Below are positions 1-8,791 of a stretch of DNA of 64,000 nucleotides, piece by piece; position 1 is the first letter of the stretch, and every line of letters starts with the position of its first letter. Source of the DNA: Carboxylicivirga taeanensis (GTDB lineage Bacteria; Bacteroidota; Bacteroidia; Bacteroidales; Marinilabiliaceae); contig NZ_JBPUSJ010000017.1 of NCBI RefSeq assembly GCF_051851475.1, forward strand, positions 15,406 through 79,405. The letters run 5' to 3'. The position numbers and the translations under genes were made by a program. A model generated the notes under the pieces. That model was given only the letters and a program-made list of their open reading frames with translations. It searched no databases and was not told the origin of the DNA.

Positions 1-617
1 TCTTGACCCTCATCAAATAGCAGGTAATCGTAAGGTAGAATGGGCTGGCTCAGCTGAAACTGCTTCAGGTAAAAATCGTGAATGATGTCAATCTCTCCTT
101 TGTGCATTTTAGCTAAAAACAGGCGGGTGTAATGCACAATTTGTTCATGGTTCTCGGTCGCAAATGCCAGACTTTCAAGGTTAGTCAGGGTTTCCAGGTA
201 ATTAATCTCAACTACCTTCTGGGCCTTCGAATTGCAGAAATAACGAACGAAGCGATAAACATGACTGGCTAGTTTGAGGTGCGATAGATCGCCTGGTTTA
301 GGCCTGATGTTCAATAGCACAGCAATTTCATGGGGTTTGTAATCGAACCGCAGCTTATAGCGCCTGTATGGGGCGGTGTACTTGTAAGCCAGTGAATGAG
401 CAGTTTCTACACGCACGTTGTTAAGCCTCATTTGGCTCAGCTTGTGTTCGGCCTCCAGTTTAACCGATTTGTTAAAGGCCAGGTAAAGAATGGGAGCGTG
501 TGGCCTTTGTTGAGCGTATTGCAGAATGGTGGTTGTTTTACCTGAGCCGGCAACGGCATTTACTTTGAGGTTGCCTTCGTGTTCAATAATCTGTTGCTGT
601 TCGTCGGTTAATTGCAT
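1..617 (-). CDS. UvrD/FBH1-like superfamily 1 helicase, N-terminal part (runs off the window)
   Basis: The reading frame opens at ATG 615-617 on the minus strand and continues past base 1, so about 205 N-terminal residues are visible. The start reads MQLTDEQQQIIEHEG, followed by the P-loop NAVAGSGKTTT near residues 17-27 and 'YLAFNKSVKLEAE' (motif Ia region). The visible part ends at DEGQD, a motif II (Walker B) of the UvrD/Rep type. The pattern 'AVAGSGKTTT...LAFNKS' followed by 'ETAHSLAYKY' resembles FBH1-like UvrD helicases more than classical UvrD or PcrA (family knowledge). The likely role is ATP-driven 3'-5' DNA unwinding in recombination or repair. It lies downstream of the DUF4197 gene but is separated from it by a terminator, so it probably has its own transcript. 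Confidence 0.8.
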   Translation of the reverse strand, partial: MQLTDEQQQIIEHEGNLKVNAVAGSGKTTTILQYAQQRPHAPILYLAFNKSVKLEAEHKLSQMRLNNVRVETAHSLAYKYTAPYRRYKLRFDYKPHEIAVLLNIRPKPGDLSHLKLASHVYRFVRYFCNSKAQKVVEINYLETLTNLESLAFATENHEQIVHYTRLFLAKMHKGEIDIIHDFYLKQFQLSQPILPYDYLLFDEGQ

Positions 618-660
618 TGATATATTTAAGTTGGATATGCGTTGGCAATAGTTGAGTGCC

Positions 661-711
661 TGAGCAAATAAAAAGTACCAATCTCTGGGATGAACTCCAG
701 AGATGGTACTT
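661..711 (-). terminator. Rho-independent terminator after the DUF4197 gene
   Basis: Inverted repeat 673-688 / 697-711 (AAGTACCA-A-TCTCTGG with CCAGAGATGGTACTT) has 15 paired bases, one bulged A and an 8-nt loop. Read on the minus strand it is followed by a T-rich run (671-661). It lies just downstream of the lipoprotein stop codon at 789. Confidence 0.85.
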
Positions 712-788
712 GCTACCTACTTGTATTATTCGTTGATGTGATTCTCTTTACTAGTCTATTTAATAGGGACTTAATAAACGGTGCCTGG

Positions 789-1538
789 CTAACTTGTCTG
801 GCTGCTTCCAAACACCCTTTCTAAAATGGCGTTCACTCTGGCCATTGGGTCTTTGCGGATATTGGCTTCCTCTTCCGCGATCTTAACAAATAAGCCGTTA
901 AGTGCCTGCTCTGTCAGGTAGGCATCCAGGTCGACGTTAACCGTATTGAGGCCCGCCATTTTTCCAAAGGGATTGTCGGCTATCTGGTTCCATTTCCCCG
1001 TAAGTGTTTCCCACGACATATTGGGTGATATGCCGGCGGCAATTTCCTTGTCGAGCGATGCTTGTATTTTTGGCTGGTATAAATCAAACAGTTGCTTGTA
1101 AGTGCTGTTTTTCAGGTATTGGGTAGCAGCATTATCTTCACCTTTCAAAATATTGAAGGCATCACTAATGGTCATTTGCCTGATGGCGCCCCAAAAAACC
1201 GGTCCGGCTTCTTTAGCTGCATCTTCGGCGGCCCGGTTAATGTGCTTCACAACGTCTTCAATTACCTTTTCTCCACCGGGTAGTTTCGATGCATTTTTAA
1301 CGATGACATCCGCCTCTTTGGGTAGTAAAATTTTCACCAAATCATCACCATAGTAGCCGTTGGTAGCTCCCAGGTGAGCCGCTGCCGAGTCGGTACCAAC
1401 CCGCAAGGCTTCTTTTAATCCGCTGGCCACTTCGTTTTCGGTAAGTGGGGCGTTGGCATTGTAGGTTTCCATTACGGCAGTCAGCTCGGCACAAGCTGAT
1501 AATGTTATCAAAGATAAGATATAGATAATCTTCTTCAT
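789..1538 (-). CDS. DUF4197 family lipoprotein
   Basis: This 249-residue protein starts with a short hydrophobic leader and a lipobox (LSAC, Cys16), so it should be a lipid-anchored periplasmic protein. The rest is helical and fits DUF4197: 'GLKEALRVGTDSAAAHLG', 'YYGDDLVKILLP', then 'DAFNILKGEDNAATQYL' and a C-terminal 'ALNGLFVKIAEEE' block. The length is normal for the family. No catalytic motif is visible and the function of the family is unknown. It stands alone between the YgiQ gene upstream (27 bp apart, same strand) and a strong terminator downstream, so the two may share a transcript. Confidence 0.88.
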   Translation of the reverse strand: MKKIIYILSLITLSACAELTAVMETYNANAPLTENEVASGLKEALRVGTDSAAAHLGATNGYYGDDLVKILLPKEADVIVKNASKLPGGEKVIEDVVKHINRAAEDAAKEAGPVFWGAIRQMTISDAFNILKGEDNAATQYLKNSTYKQLFDLYQPKIQASLDKEIAAGISPNMSWETLTGKWNQIADNPFGKMAGLNTVNVDLDAYLTEQALNGLFVKIAEEEANIRKDPMARVNAILERVFGSSQTS

Positions 1539-1564
1539 TAAACTTATTATTAGATTATTAGATG

Positions 1565-3493
1565 TTACTTATATTTCCTTTTTTGAGAATGAGATCGCCC
1601 TTTCTTTGCTGATTTAGGTTTTGGGCGGGCATTTTGCTTTTTAGCGTCCTTCTCAGGAAATAGTTTTTTGAGTATGTCAAAGCGTCTAAAGCTTTTCAGG
1701 CGTTCTTTGATTTTGTCCTGGTATTCTTTTTTATACCAGAAAAGATACATGCGTTGCTGCAGTTTTTCATCCTTGCTGCGTGGTGTGTAGGTTTCTTCGA
1801 GCGTGTAAGGATGTATCCCGGAATAGTAGATAACAGTGGCAACAGTCATGGGTGTTGGGGTAAAGTCCTGTACCTGTTCCAGCTTAAAATCCATGTCGTG
1901 GGTTTCGCAGGCCAGGTTGGCCATGTCCATTTCTTCACTTCCCGGGTGGCTCGATATAAAATAAGGGATAATTTGCTGGTTCAGTTTTTTGGCACTGTTA
2001 ATCCGGTCGAAATCAGCTTTAAACTTATGAAACAGCTTAAACGAAGGCTTACGCATAATTTTTAATACCTGATCGGAGGTGTGCTCAGGGGCGACTTTTA
2101 AGCGGCCTGATACATGATTTTCAATCAGTTCCTCCATATAGGCCTTATGGCTTTCTTTTTCTTCCGACGAGGCCATGTTGTTGTAAAGCATGTCGTAACG
2201 AACACCACTGCCAATAAAGGCCTTTTTGATACCGGGGTGCTTATCAACCGTTTTATAAAGTTCGGTCATGGCACTGTGATCGGTATTTAGGTTGGTGCAA
2301 ATGTTAGGATGGATGCAGGAGGGGCGTGTACAACGCTGACAAATCCTGAGGTTTTTACCTTCCATCTGGTACATATTAGCGCTGGGGCCACCCAGGTCGG
2401 ATATGTAACCTTTAAAATCCGGCATGCCGGTAATCGCGTCTACTTCCTTTAAAATACTCTCCTTCGAGCGGGAAGCAATAAATTTACCTTGATGGGCTGA
2501 TATGGTACAGAAGCTGCAACCCCCAAAACAGCCGCGGTGCATATTTACCGAAAACTTAATCATTTCAAATGCCGGAATAGGGCCTTTGGCAATGTAACGG
2601 GGGTGAGGTAAGCGGGTATATGGCAAATCAAATGAGGCATCCAGCTCCCCACTGGTCATGGGTGGGTATGGAGGATTTATAATTACTGTATGCTGCCCCA
2701 CATCCTGTGTGAGTCGGGCCGCATTCCACCGATTCGACTCTTCTTCCACATGTCTGAAGTTTTTGGCGTATTTAGTCTTATCAGTCAGGCACTCATCATG
2801 CGAAAATAAGGGCAAATCTTTCCAGTTCTTATTCTTGGGGAGTGGTGTGCCCTTGTCAAGCATAAAAGCAGTTTGAGGAACGGTCTTAAGGCTCTCCATG
2901 GGCACGCCTCGCTCAATTAAGCGAATGATTTCAAGAAGAGGCTGTTCGCCCATCCCATAGACCAGAAGGTCGGCCTTGGCATCGGCCAGTATGCTTGGTC
3001 TGAGCTGATTCGACCAATAATCGTAATGCGTTACTCGCCGCAGCGATGCCTCAATGCCACCAAGCAGAACCGGTACATCAGGATATAACTCTTTCAGAAT
3101 ATTACAATACACTACTGAGGCATAATCGGGTCGTTGGCCCGCGCGCCCGTCGGGCGTATAGGCGTCGTCTGATCGCAGGCGGCGGTTAGCTGTGTAATGG
3201 TTCACCATGGAATCCATGGCGCCAGCAGTTACGCCGAAAAAGTAGTTTGGACGGCCCAGTTTTTTAAAGTCTCTTAAATCATCGCGCCAGTTGGGCTGGG
3301 GTACGATGGCTACTTTTAAGCCATGAGCTTCGAGCATGCGCCCAACAACAGCCGCCCCAAAGGCCGGATGATCAATGTATGCATCTCCGGTGAACAGAAT
3401 CACATCAATGCTGTCCCATCCACGTCGCTCTACCTCTTTGGCTGATGTCGGCAGCCAGTCTTCCATCTTATGCTTTTGCTCAGTTTTTATCAT
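1565..3493 (-). CDS. ygiQ: YgiQ family radical SAM protein
   Basis: This 642-residue protein starts MIKTEQKHKMEDWLPTSAKE and carries a B12-binding-like N-terminal region. A radical SAM core follows, whose cluster motif CFGGCSFC lies near residues 319-326. A Lys/Arg-rich tail ends the protein. The length and the phrases 'MEDWLPTS', 'YSGIHPYTLEE' and 'MYLFWYKK' are typical of the YgiQ (UPF0313) family. Its substrate is not established. A phylum-type -7 element TACATTTG lies on the minus strand at 3509-3502. It would put the transcription start a few bases from ATG 3493, so the internal ATG at 3466 (MEDWLPTS, the usual family start) may be the true start. Confidence 0.92.
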   Translation of the reverse strand: MIKTEQKHKMEDWLPTSAKEVERRGWDSIDVILFTGDAYIDHPAFGAAVVGRMLEAHGLKVAIVPQPNWRDDLRDFKKLGRPNYFFGVTAGAMDSMVNHYTANRRLRSDDAYTPDGRAGQRPDYASVVYCNILKELYPDVPVLLGGIEASLRRVTHYDYWSNQLRPSILADAKADLLVYGMGEQPLLEIIRLIERGVPMESLKTVPQTAFMLDKGTPLPKNKNWKDLPLFSHDECLTDKTKYAKNFRHVEEESNRWNAARLTQDVGQHTVIINPPYPPMTSGELDASFDLPYTRLPHPRYIAKGPIPAFEMIKFSVNMHRGCFGGCSFCTISAHQGKFIASRSKESILKEVDAITGMPDFKGYISDLGGPSANMYQMEGKNLRICQRCTRPSCIHPNICTNLNTDHSAMTELYKTVDKHPGIKKAFIGSGVRYDMLYNNMASSEEKESHKAYMEELIENHVSGRLKVAPEHTSDQVLKIMRKPSFKLFHKFKADFDRINSAKKLNQQIIPYFISSHPGSEEMDMANLACETHDMDFKLEQVQDFTPTPMTVATVIYYSGIHPYTLEETYTPRSKDEKLQQRMYLFWYKKEYQDKIKERLKSFRRFDILKKLFPEKDAKKQNARPKPKSAKKGRSHSQKRKYK

Positions 3494-3605
3494 ATCGTTG
3501 ACAAATGTAGCTGAATTTTACTTATCTTGCTTTCATAATTAAGGCATTGCTTACAGAAAAGGGCTTTTCTGTTATAGGTAAACCAGCAAAAGAGTTAAAG
3601 GTTTT

Positions 3606-3636
3606 TTTTTATATTTTAAAACCAATGTTAACTTTG
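3606..3636 (+). promoter_or_regulatory. Candidate Bacteroidota promoter for the zapA-rny operon
   Basis: The -7 element TAACTTTG (3629-3636) fits TAnnTTTG exactly. A T-run (3606-3609) sits exactly 19 bp upstream where TTTG is expected. The predicted transcription start near 3643 lies after the alternative TTG codon at 3639, so the ATG at 3654 is the favoured start. Confidence 0.55.
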
Positions 3637-3653
3637 TATTGAAAAATTTGGCC

Positions 3654-3947
3654 ATGACAGATCCAAATAGTGAATTAATTGTTGAGTTAAAAGATAAGAT
3701 TAACAGGCTGATTCAGCAGTACCAAAGCTTAAAGTCGGAGGTGCAATTGCTGGAGGATGAGAAGAGTAGGTTGACAGATCAGCTTGAAGAGGCCGCCAGA
3801 GAATATCATAATCTGGAGCAGCGATTCAACAATATGAAAATAACGAAGGATTTGGTGGTCGGTAGCTCTGAAGCTGGAGAAACCAAAAAACGGATTGGTC
3901 AAATTGTGCGGGAAATAGATAAGTGTATTGCGCTTTTAAACCGTTAA
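3654..3947 (+). CDS. Small coiled-coil protein encoded upstream of zapA (ZapB-like position)
   Basis: From ATG 3654 it encodes 97 residues. A TTG at 3639 would add five, but the promoter position argues against it. Almost the whole sequence is heptad-like coiled coil ('LKDKINRLIQQYQSLKSEVQLLEDEKSRL', cited here by positions about 9-37), ending with a short 'GQIVREIDKCIALLNR' segment. No signal peptide is present. It is 9 bp from zapA in what looks like a zapA-rny operon. By context and shape it could be a division-associated coiled-coil protein comparable to ZapB, but sequence identity to ZapB is not claimed. Confidence 0.8.
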   Translation: MTDPNSELIVELKDKINRLIQQYQSLKSEVQLLEDEKSRLTDQLEEAAREYHNLEQRFNNMKITKDLVVGSSEAGETKKRIGQIVREIDKCIALLNR

Positions 3948-3956
3948 GCTAGTATA

Positions 3957-4262
3957 ATGGACGATAAACTCTCTATACGTGTTAATATTGCCGACAGGTA
4001 TTATCCGTTGCGAATTGAACGTAGCGATGAAGAGCGTATTCGTTTGGCTGCTAAGCTTATTAACGAGAAGGTTTTACAATATAAACAACGGTATTCAGAT
4101 AAGGATGTACAGGATTTTTTGGCCATGGCCACTTTGCAGTACGTCATTAAATTGTTAGAATTGGAGAACCGACATGATGTGGACCCTTTTATTGAAATGG
4201 TTCGCGACTTAAATGAGCAATTAGATAATGTTCTATCTGAAAAAACTGATAAGGTTTTGTAA
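3957..4262 (+). CDS. zapA: Cell division protein ZapA
   Basis: This 101-residue protein has the ZapA layout. An N-terminal beta region reads 'LSIRVNIADRYYPLRIERSDEERIRLAAKLIN'. A long helix follows with the family phrase 'DVQDFLAMATLQYVIKLLELE', and the C-terminal end is coiled coil. ZapA binds FtsZ and promotes filament bundling at the division ring in the cytoplasm (family knowledge). It lies 9 bp after the coiled-coil gene and about 110 bp before rny, with a stable hairpin between zapA and rny. Confidence 0.92.
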   Translation: MDDKLSIRVNIADRYYPLRIERSDEERIRLAAKLINEKVLQYKQRYSDKDVQDFLAMATLQYVIKLLELENRHDVDPFIEMVRDLNEQLDNVLSEKTDKVL

Positions 4263-4291
4263 GTTAGATTATTGACTTTTAGAAAGTTTAC

Positions 4292-4352
4292 CCGCATTGT
4301 TTACTGTAGTTATTCATCCGGATAATACAGTAGGATAATGCGGTTTTGTTTT
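4292..4352 (+). terminator. Long hairpin with T-rich tail between zapA and rny
   Basis: Three stacked helices are visible: CCGCATT 4292-4298 with AATGCGG 4337-4343, ACTGTA 4303-4308 with TACAGT 4326-4331, and TTAT 4310-4313 with ATAA 4322-4325. They total 17 bp around an 8-nt loop and are followed by TTTTGTTTT (4344-4352). It has the form of an intrinsic terminator or attenuator inside the operon. It covers the upstream ATG at 4338 of the rny frame, which supports a start at 4371. Confidence 0.7.
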
Positions 4353-4370
4353 ATATATAACACGATAAAT

Positions 4371-5912
4371 ATGGATCTACCAATAGTAATAGGAGTTGCA
4401 ATTGGTGCTTTATTGGCTGGGAGTTTGGTAACATGGCTGATTATTACCAAGGCTCTTAAGTCTAGAAGCGAACGAATTGTAAAAGAGGCAGAAGCAGAGG
4501 CGGAAGTCATCAAGAAAGATAAAATTCTTCAGGCAAAAGAGAAGTTTCTTCAATTGAGGACGGAGCATGAAAAGGAAATCAATTCCCGCAACGCAAAAAT
4601 GGTAAATGCCGAAAATAAGTTGAAACAAAAGGAATCGACCTTGTCTCAGCGTATTGAGGAGCATAACCGCAAGCGGAAAGAAGTGGAAGCCATCCGCGAA
4701 AACCTGACTGCTCAGCTGGAAATTGTTGAGAAAAAGACGGATGAAGTCAACAAAGCTCACAAACAGCAGGTGGAGCAATTGGAGGCTATCTCTGGCATGT
4801 CGGGTGACGAGGCCAAGGAGATGCTGATTGAAAGCATGAAGGCCGAAGCAAAAACAGAGGCCATGTCCTACATCAACGACATTATGGATGATGCAAGGAT
4901 TAATGCCAATAAAGAGGCGAAGCGTATTGTACTTCAGACAGTTCAGCGCGTTGCCACAGAAACGGCCATTGAAAATTCGGTGACCATTTTCCACATTGAT
5001 TCGGATGAAATGAAAGGACGAATCATTGGACGTGAAGGACGAAATATCAGAGCGCTGGAAGCAGCTACAGGTGTGGAGATTATTGTGGATGATACGCCGG
5101 AAGCGATTGTGCTTTCAGCATTTGATCCGATGCGTCGAGAAATTGCCCGCTTAGCGCTTCACCAACTGGTAACGGATGGACGTATCCACCCGGCACGTAT
5201 CGAAGAGGTGGTGAATAAAGTACGTAAGCAGGTAGAAGAGGAAATTCTTGAAACCGGTAAACGCACGGCGATCGATTTAGGTGTTCATGGTTTGCATTCA
5301 GAACTGATTAAATTGGTTGGTAAGATGAAGTACCGCTCGTCTTACGGGCAAAACTTGCTGCAGCACTCGCGCGAAACAGCGAATCTGTGTGCGATAATGG
5401 CCACAGAGCTAGGACTAAATGCCAAGCGAGCTAAGCGAGCAGGTCTGCTTCATGATATTGGGAAGGTGTCTGACGAAGATCCGGAATTACCACACGCAAT
5501 TTTGGGAATGAAGCTGGCTGAGAAATATAAAGAGAAACCGGATATTTGCAATGCCATTGGCGCTCACCACGACGAGGTGGAGATGACGACAATGATTGCC
5601 CCAATTGTTCAGGTATGCGATGCTATTTCTGGTGCTCGTCCTGGTGCTCGTCGCGAAATTATTGAGGCTTACATTAAGCGCCTGAAGGATTTAGAGAATC
5701 TGGCGTTATCTTACCCAGGCGTTCTTAAAACATATGCCATCCAGGCGGGTAGGGAATTACGCGTGATTGTTGGTGCTGAAAAAACAACCGACAAAGAGGC
5801 TGAAGAGCTGTCTTATGACATCGCGCGTAAGATTCAGACGGAGATGACTTATCCGGGACAAGTAAAAATAACCGTGATTAGAGAAACTCGTGCAATTAGT
5901 TATGCCAAGTAA
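4371..5912 (+). CDS. rny: Ribonuclease Y
   Basis: From ATG 4371 it encodes 513 residues. An upstream ATG at 4338 lies in a hairpin and is not favoured. Layout: N-terminal membrane anchor (MDLPIVIGVAIGALLAG...), a long charged coiled coil to about residue 200, a KH domain from about residue 209 with 'GRIIGREGRNIRALE', and an HD domain with HD at residues 361-362 ('GLLHDIGKV'). RNase Y is a membrane-tethered endoribonuclease that starts mRNA decay (family knowledge). The length is typical. It ends the zapA operon and is followed at once by a clear terminator. Confidence 0.96.
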   Translation: MDLPIVIGVAIGALLAGSLVTWLIITKALKSRSERIVKEAEAEAEVIKKDKILQAKEKFLQLRTEHEKEINSRNAKMVNAENKLKQKESTLSQRIEEHNRKRKEVEAIRENLTAQLEIVEKKTDEVNKAHKQQVEQLEAISGMSGDEAKEMLIESMKAEAKTEAMSYINDIMDDARINANKEAKRIVLQTVQRVATETAIENSVTIFHIDSDEMKGRIIGREGRNIRALEAATGVEIIVDDTPEAIVLSAFDPMRREIARLALHQLVTDGRIHPARIEEVVNKVRKQVEEEILETGKRTAIDLGVHGLHSELIKLVGKMKYRSSYGQNLLQHSRETANLCAIMATELGLNAKRAKRAGLLHDIGKVSDEDPELPHAILGMKLAEKYKEKPDICNAIGAHHDEVEMTTMIAPIVQVCDAISGARPGARREIIEAYIKRLKDLENLALSYPGVLKTYAIQAGRELRVIVGAEKTTDKEAEELSYDIARKIQTEMTYPGQVKITVIRETRAISYAK

Positions 5913-5934
5913 CTAATCGTTAATTATATAAGAG

Positions 5935-5960
5935 AAGGCAGCCATTGGTTGCCTTTTTTT
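5935..5960 (+). terminator. Rho-independent terminator after rny
   Basis: AAGGCAGCC (5935-5943) pairs with GGTTGCCTT (5947-5955) and is followed by T residues to 5960. It overlaps an upstream in-frame ATG at 5945, which is therefore not a plausible start for the next gene. Confidence 0.88.
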
Positions 5961-6055
5961 ATGCTCAACAATTGACCAATCAAGCGAATTTAGTGTTTAA
6001 AAGTTCAGTTTTTTATGCTGGCTTTGTTACATTTACATTTCAAGATAAAAAACGA

Positions 6056-7042
6056 ATGGAAACACGACTCGAAAATAAAAAGGTACTGGTAACTGGCGGA
6101 GCCGGTTTTATTGGCAGTAATTTGTGTGAGAAACTCCTGAAGCAAAACAACCAGGTCGTTTGTCTGGATAATTTTGCAACGGGTAAGCGCTCCAATCTCA
6201 ACGAATTTATTGCCGACAGCTCATTTCAACTTATCGAAGGAGATATTAGAAACCTTGATGATTGCATGGAGGCGGTGAAAGGTGTTGAGATCATCTTTCA
6301 TGAGGCCGCATTGGGCTCAGTGCCGCGCTCAATTGCCGATCCTCTGACGTCTAATGAGGTAAATGTTTCCGGGTTTTTAAATGTGCTTATTGCTGCCCGC
6401 GATAGCGGAGTAAAGCGTGTAGTCTATGCCGCCAGTTCCTCCACTTATGGCGATAGCGAAAACCTGCCTAAAGTTGAAGATGTAATTGGTAAACCATTGT
6501 CGCCATACGCCATTACAAAATATGTTAATGAATTATATGCCGATGTATTTTCGCGTTTGTATAACATGCAGCTCATCGGTTTGCGTTACTTCAATGTGTT
6601 TGGAAGGCGACAGGATCCCGATGGGGCTTATGCCGCAGTAATTCCAAAATTTGTAAAGGCATTGATTGATAAAAAATCGCCGGTAATTAACGGTGACGGG
6701 AGCTACTCACGTGATTTCACATACATAGATAATGTGCTTCAGGCTAATGAATTGGCTGCTGTTATTGATAGCCAAGAGGCAATTAACACCGTTTATAATG
6801 TGGCTTTTGGACAGCGAACGACTCTTAACGAATTGGTTGGGTATTTAAAGGAGTTTTTAAGTGCTTATGATCCGGCAATTGCCGATGTGGAAATCCATTA
6901 TGGAGCTAACCGGGAGGGCGACATACCACATAGTTTGGCTTCCATTGAAAAAGCAAGTGAGCTATTAGGATATTCGCCAGCATATAGCATCAAAGATGGT
7001 TTAAGTGAAGCCATTGGTTGGTATTGGAATAATTTAAAATAA
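6056..7042 (+). CDS. NAD-dependent epimerase, UDP-GlcNAc 4-epimerase (WbpP/TviC) type
   Basis: From ATG 6056 (METRLENKKVLVTGG) it encodes 328 residues. The frame is open further upstream, but that part runs through the rny terminator. It is an extended short-chain dehydrogenase with the Rossmann motif GGAGFIG at residues 14-20, the Ser block 'AASSSTYGDS' and the YxxxK pair at Tyr151/Lys155 ('SPYAITKYVNE'). Phrases such as 'LDNFATGKRSNL', 'GSVPRSIADP' and 'YFNVFGRRQDPDGAYAAVIPKF' resemble the C4 epimerases that interconvert UDP-GlcNAc/GalNAc and uronic forms for surface polysaccharides (WbpP, TviC). The exact substrate is inferred. No glycosyltransferase genes are adjacent. Confidence 0.88.
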   Translation: METRLENKKVLVTGGAGFIGSNLCEKLLKQNNQVVCLDNFATGKRSNLNEFIADSSFQLIEGDIRNLDDCMEAVKGVEIIFHEAALGSVPRSIADPLTSNEVNVSGFLNVLIAARDSGVKRVVYAASSSTYGDSENLPKVEDVIGKPLSPYAITKYVNELYADVFSRLYNMQLIGLRYFNVFGRRQDPDGAYAAVIPKFVKALIDKKSPVINGDGSYSRDFTYIDNVLQANELAAVIDSQEAINTVYNVAFGQRTTLNELVGYLKEFLSAYDPAIADVEIHYGANREGDIPHSLASIEKASELLGYSPAYSIKDGLSEAIGWYWNNLK

Positions 7043-7095
7043 TAGCCATTAGGATGTGTTGTTAAATAGCTATATTTGTAACAAAATTCAAACCT

Positions 7096-7542
7096 ATGAT
7101 AAAGAATATAACTAACTGTTTAATCCTTTGCTGCTTACTGGTAGGTACTGCGTGTGGAGGTGGAAGCGATGGCCCTGATAAGACAAAGCCTGAGGCAGAC
7201 ATAAAAGTTCCCTCCGCGAATCAAACTTTTGTTAAGGGGGCAAATTTGCCCTTAGATGCCGTATTTACAGACAATAAGGCTTTAAAGAACTGTGTGGTGA
7301 CACTGGTATATAATCCCGATGTTACATCAGCTCAACTAAAAGGTCTTAGTGACCCTTGGGAACCTGCTCCGGCCACGATTCCGCTGAATGGGAAGCAGAC
7401 AGATGAGCAAAAGCTGGATAATATTTTTGCTGAGCCCGTTGAGTCATCTTGTTTGAGTGGCGATTACACCTTAACATTTATTGTTGAAGATGCTGCCGGA
7501 AATAAATCGGATGCCATCATGGTGGATATTGTTATTCAGTAG
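7096..7542 (+). CDS. DUF4625-type lipoprotein
   Basis: This 148-residue protein has a hydrophobic leader and a lipobox ending at Cys20 ('LVGTACGGG'). A Gly/Ser/Asp linker follows, then one Ig-like beta domain: 'DKTKPEADIKVPSANQTF', 'FTDNKALKNCVVTLVY' and a final 'DYTLTFIVEDAAGNKSD'. This matches DUF4625 of Bacteroidota surface lipoproteins. Two Cys in the domain (in 'KNCVV' and 'SSCLSG') could form a disulfide. A -7 element TATATTTG lies at 7071-7078 with no good -33 box. It appears to be a single-gene unit with a terminator behind it. Function unknown. Confidence 0.8.
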   Translation: MIKNITNCLILCCLLVGTACGGGSDGPDKTKPEADIKVPSANQTFVKGANLPLDAVFTDNKALKNCVVTLVYNPDVTSAQLKGLSDPWEPAPATIPLNGKQTDEQKLDNIFAEPVESSCLSGDYTLTFIVEDAAGNKSDAIMVDIVIQ

Positions 7543-7570
7543 AAGGAATTTTCTAAATTGTTTTAATTTT

Positions 7571-7597
7571 AAGGGCCTCATCAGAGCCCTTTTTTTT
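7571..7597 (+). terminator. Rho-independent terminator after the DUF4625 lipoprotein
   Basis: AAGGGC (7571-7576) pairs with GCCCTT (7586-7591) across a 9-nt loop, and the T-run extends to 7597. Confidence 0.88.
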
Positions 7598-7624
7598 GAT
7601 AGATGCATTAATTAAAAGACCATT

Positions 7625-8791
7625 ATGTACGATTTTGATAAACACATTGAACGGGCAGGAACCAATGCCTATAAATTAGATCTGCGGCAGCGGTATTTTG
7701 GAACCGATGATGTTATTCCTCTCTGGGTGGCTGATATGGATTTTGCCGCGCCGCCAGCTGTTCAGGAAGCCATTCAGAAACGCGCGGCTCATGAAATTTA
7801 TGGCTACACCATTCGCAAAGAAGAATTTACTGCCGCCATTGCAGATTGGTGCAAGTATAAGCATAACTGGTTGGTCAATGAGAGTTGGATCGAATATTCG
7901 CCTGGAGTGGTGCCTGCACTTGCCTTTTCAGTTTTAGCATTTTCGGCGCCCGGCGATGGTATAATAATTAATACGCCTGTTTATCCGCCCTTTTATTCGG
8001 TAATTGCAGATAATGGACGGAAGGTGATTAAAAATAGCCTTGTTAATACAGATGGCCGTTATGAGATAGATTTTGATTTGCTGGAAAGGCAAGCAGCACA
8101 AAAAGACACCACCATTTTTATTTTGTGCTCGCCACACAACCCGGTTGGCCGGGCCTGGACACGAGAGGAGCTTTTAAAAATACACGAGATATGCAGCAAG
8201 CATAATGTATTGGTGTTGGCCGATGAAATCCATTCCGATTTGGCTTTGTTTGGGCATCAACACATCCCGTTTGCTTCGTTGAATGAGGCTGCAGCCATGA
8301 ATAGCATTTCCTTTATGGCTCCTTCCAAAACTTTTAATATTGCAGGGTTTAGTACGTCTTACGTGGTTGCTTCTAACCCCAAGCTGCTGGAGGGCTACCG
8401 GGCTACACAAAACCGCCTGCAATTGCACATGGGCCATTTATTTAGTGGTGTAGCACTCACAGCTGCCTATAATCACGGCCGTGAATGGCTAAAAGATTTA
8501 TCGGCTTACATAGAAGCTAACATCAATTTTGTAGAGCAATATTTAAAGGAAAACCTGCCGGAACTTCATTTTTATAAACCAGAAGCTACCTATTTAATTT
8601 GGCTCAATTTTAAAGCGTGGAATCTGCCACAGAGCGATGTGAAGACTTTTTTGATTGAAAAAGCAAAGGTTGGGCTTAACGATGGACTCTCTTTTGGGAA
8701 AGAAGGAGAGGGATTTATGCGCATGAATGTGGCCAGTCCAAGAGCAGTATTGCAACAAGCCTTAGAGCAAATAAAGGCGGCTAAACTATAA
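7625..8791 (+). CDS. MalY/PatB-type PLP-dependent C-S lyase / aminotransferase
   Basis: This 388-residue fold-type I PLP enzyme carries the MalY/PatB signatures 'DVIPLWVADMDFAAPPAVQEAI', 'YSPGVVPALAF', 'LCSPHNPVGRAWTREEL', 'ADEIHSDLALFG' and the PLP lysine Lys235 in 'APSKTFNIAG'. Members cleave cystathionine or cysteine (beta-C-S lyase) and some also transaminate. The activity here is inferred from family. It is cytoplasmic, with no leader. Its stop codon directly abuts the ATG of the next gene, so the two are translationally linked. Confidence 0.92.
   Translation: MYDFDKHIERAGTNAYKLDLRQRYFGTDDVIPLWVADMDFAAPPAVQEAIQKRAAHEIYGYTIRKEEFTAAIADWCKYKHNWLVNESWIEYSPGVVPALAFSVLAFSAPGDGIIINTPVYPPFYSVIADNGRKVIKNSLVNTDGRYEIDFDLLERQAAQKDTTIFILCSPHNPVGRAWTREELLKIHEICSKHNVLVLADEIHSDLALFGHQHIPFASLNEAAAMNSISFMAPSKTFNIAGFSTSYVVASNPKLLEGYRATQNRLQLHMGHLFSGVALTAAYNHGREWLKDLSAYIEANINFVEQYLKENLPELHFYKPEATYLIWLNFKAWNLPQSDVKTFLIEKAKVGLNDGLSFGKEGEGFMRMNVASPRAVLQQALEQIKAAKL

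Noticed and set aside
4338..4370. Upstream start for RNase Y
   Set aside because: The extra 11 codons lie inside the zapA-rny hairpin and T-run. The internal ATG at 4371 opens directly with the membrane anchor typical of RNase Y.
4263..4370. 6S RNA next to zapA
   Set aside because: The gap is only about 108 bp, too short for a 6S RNA, and lacks the large central bubble. Only a hairpin with a T-tail is seen.
5945..6055. N-terminal extension of the epimerase
   Set aside because: It runs through the rny terminator, and the extra 37 residues do not belong to the Rossmann fold.
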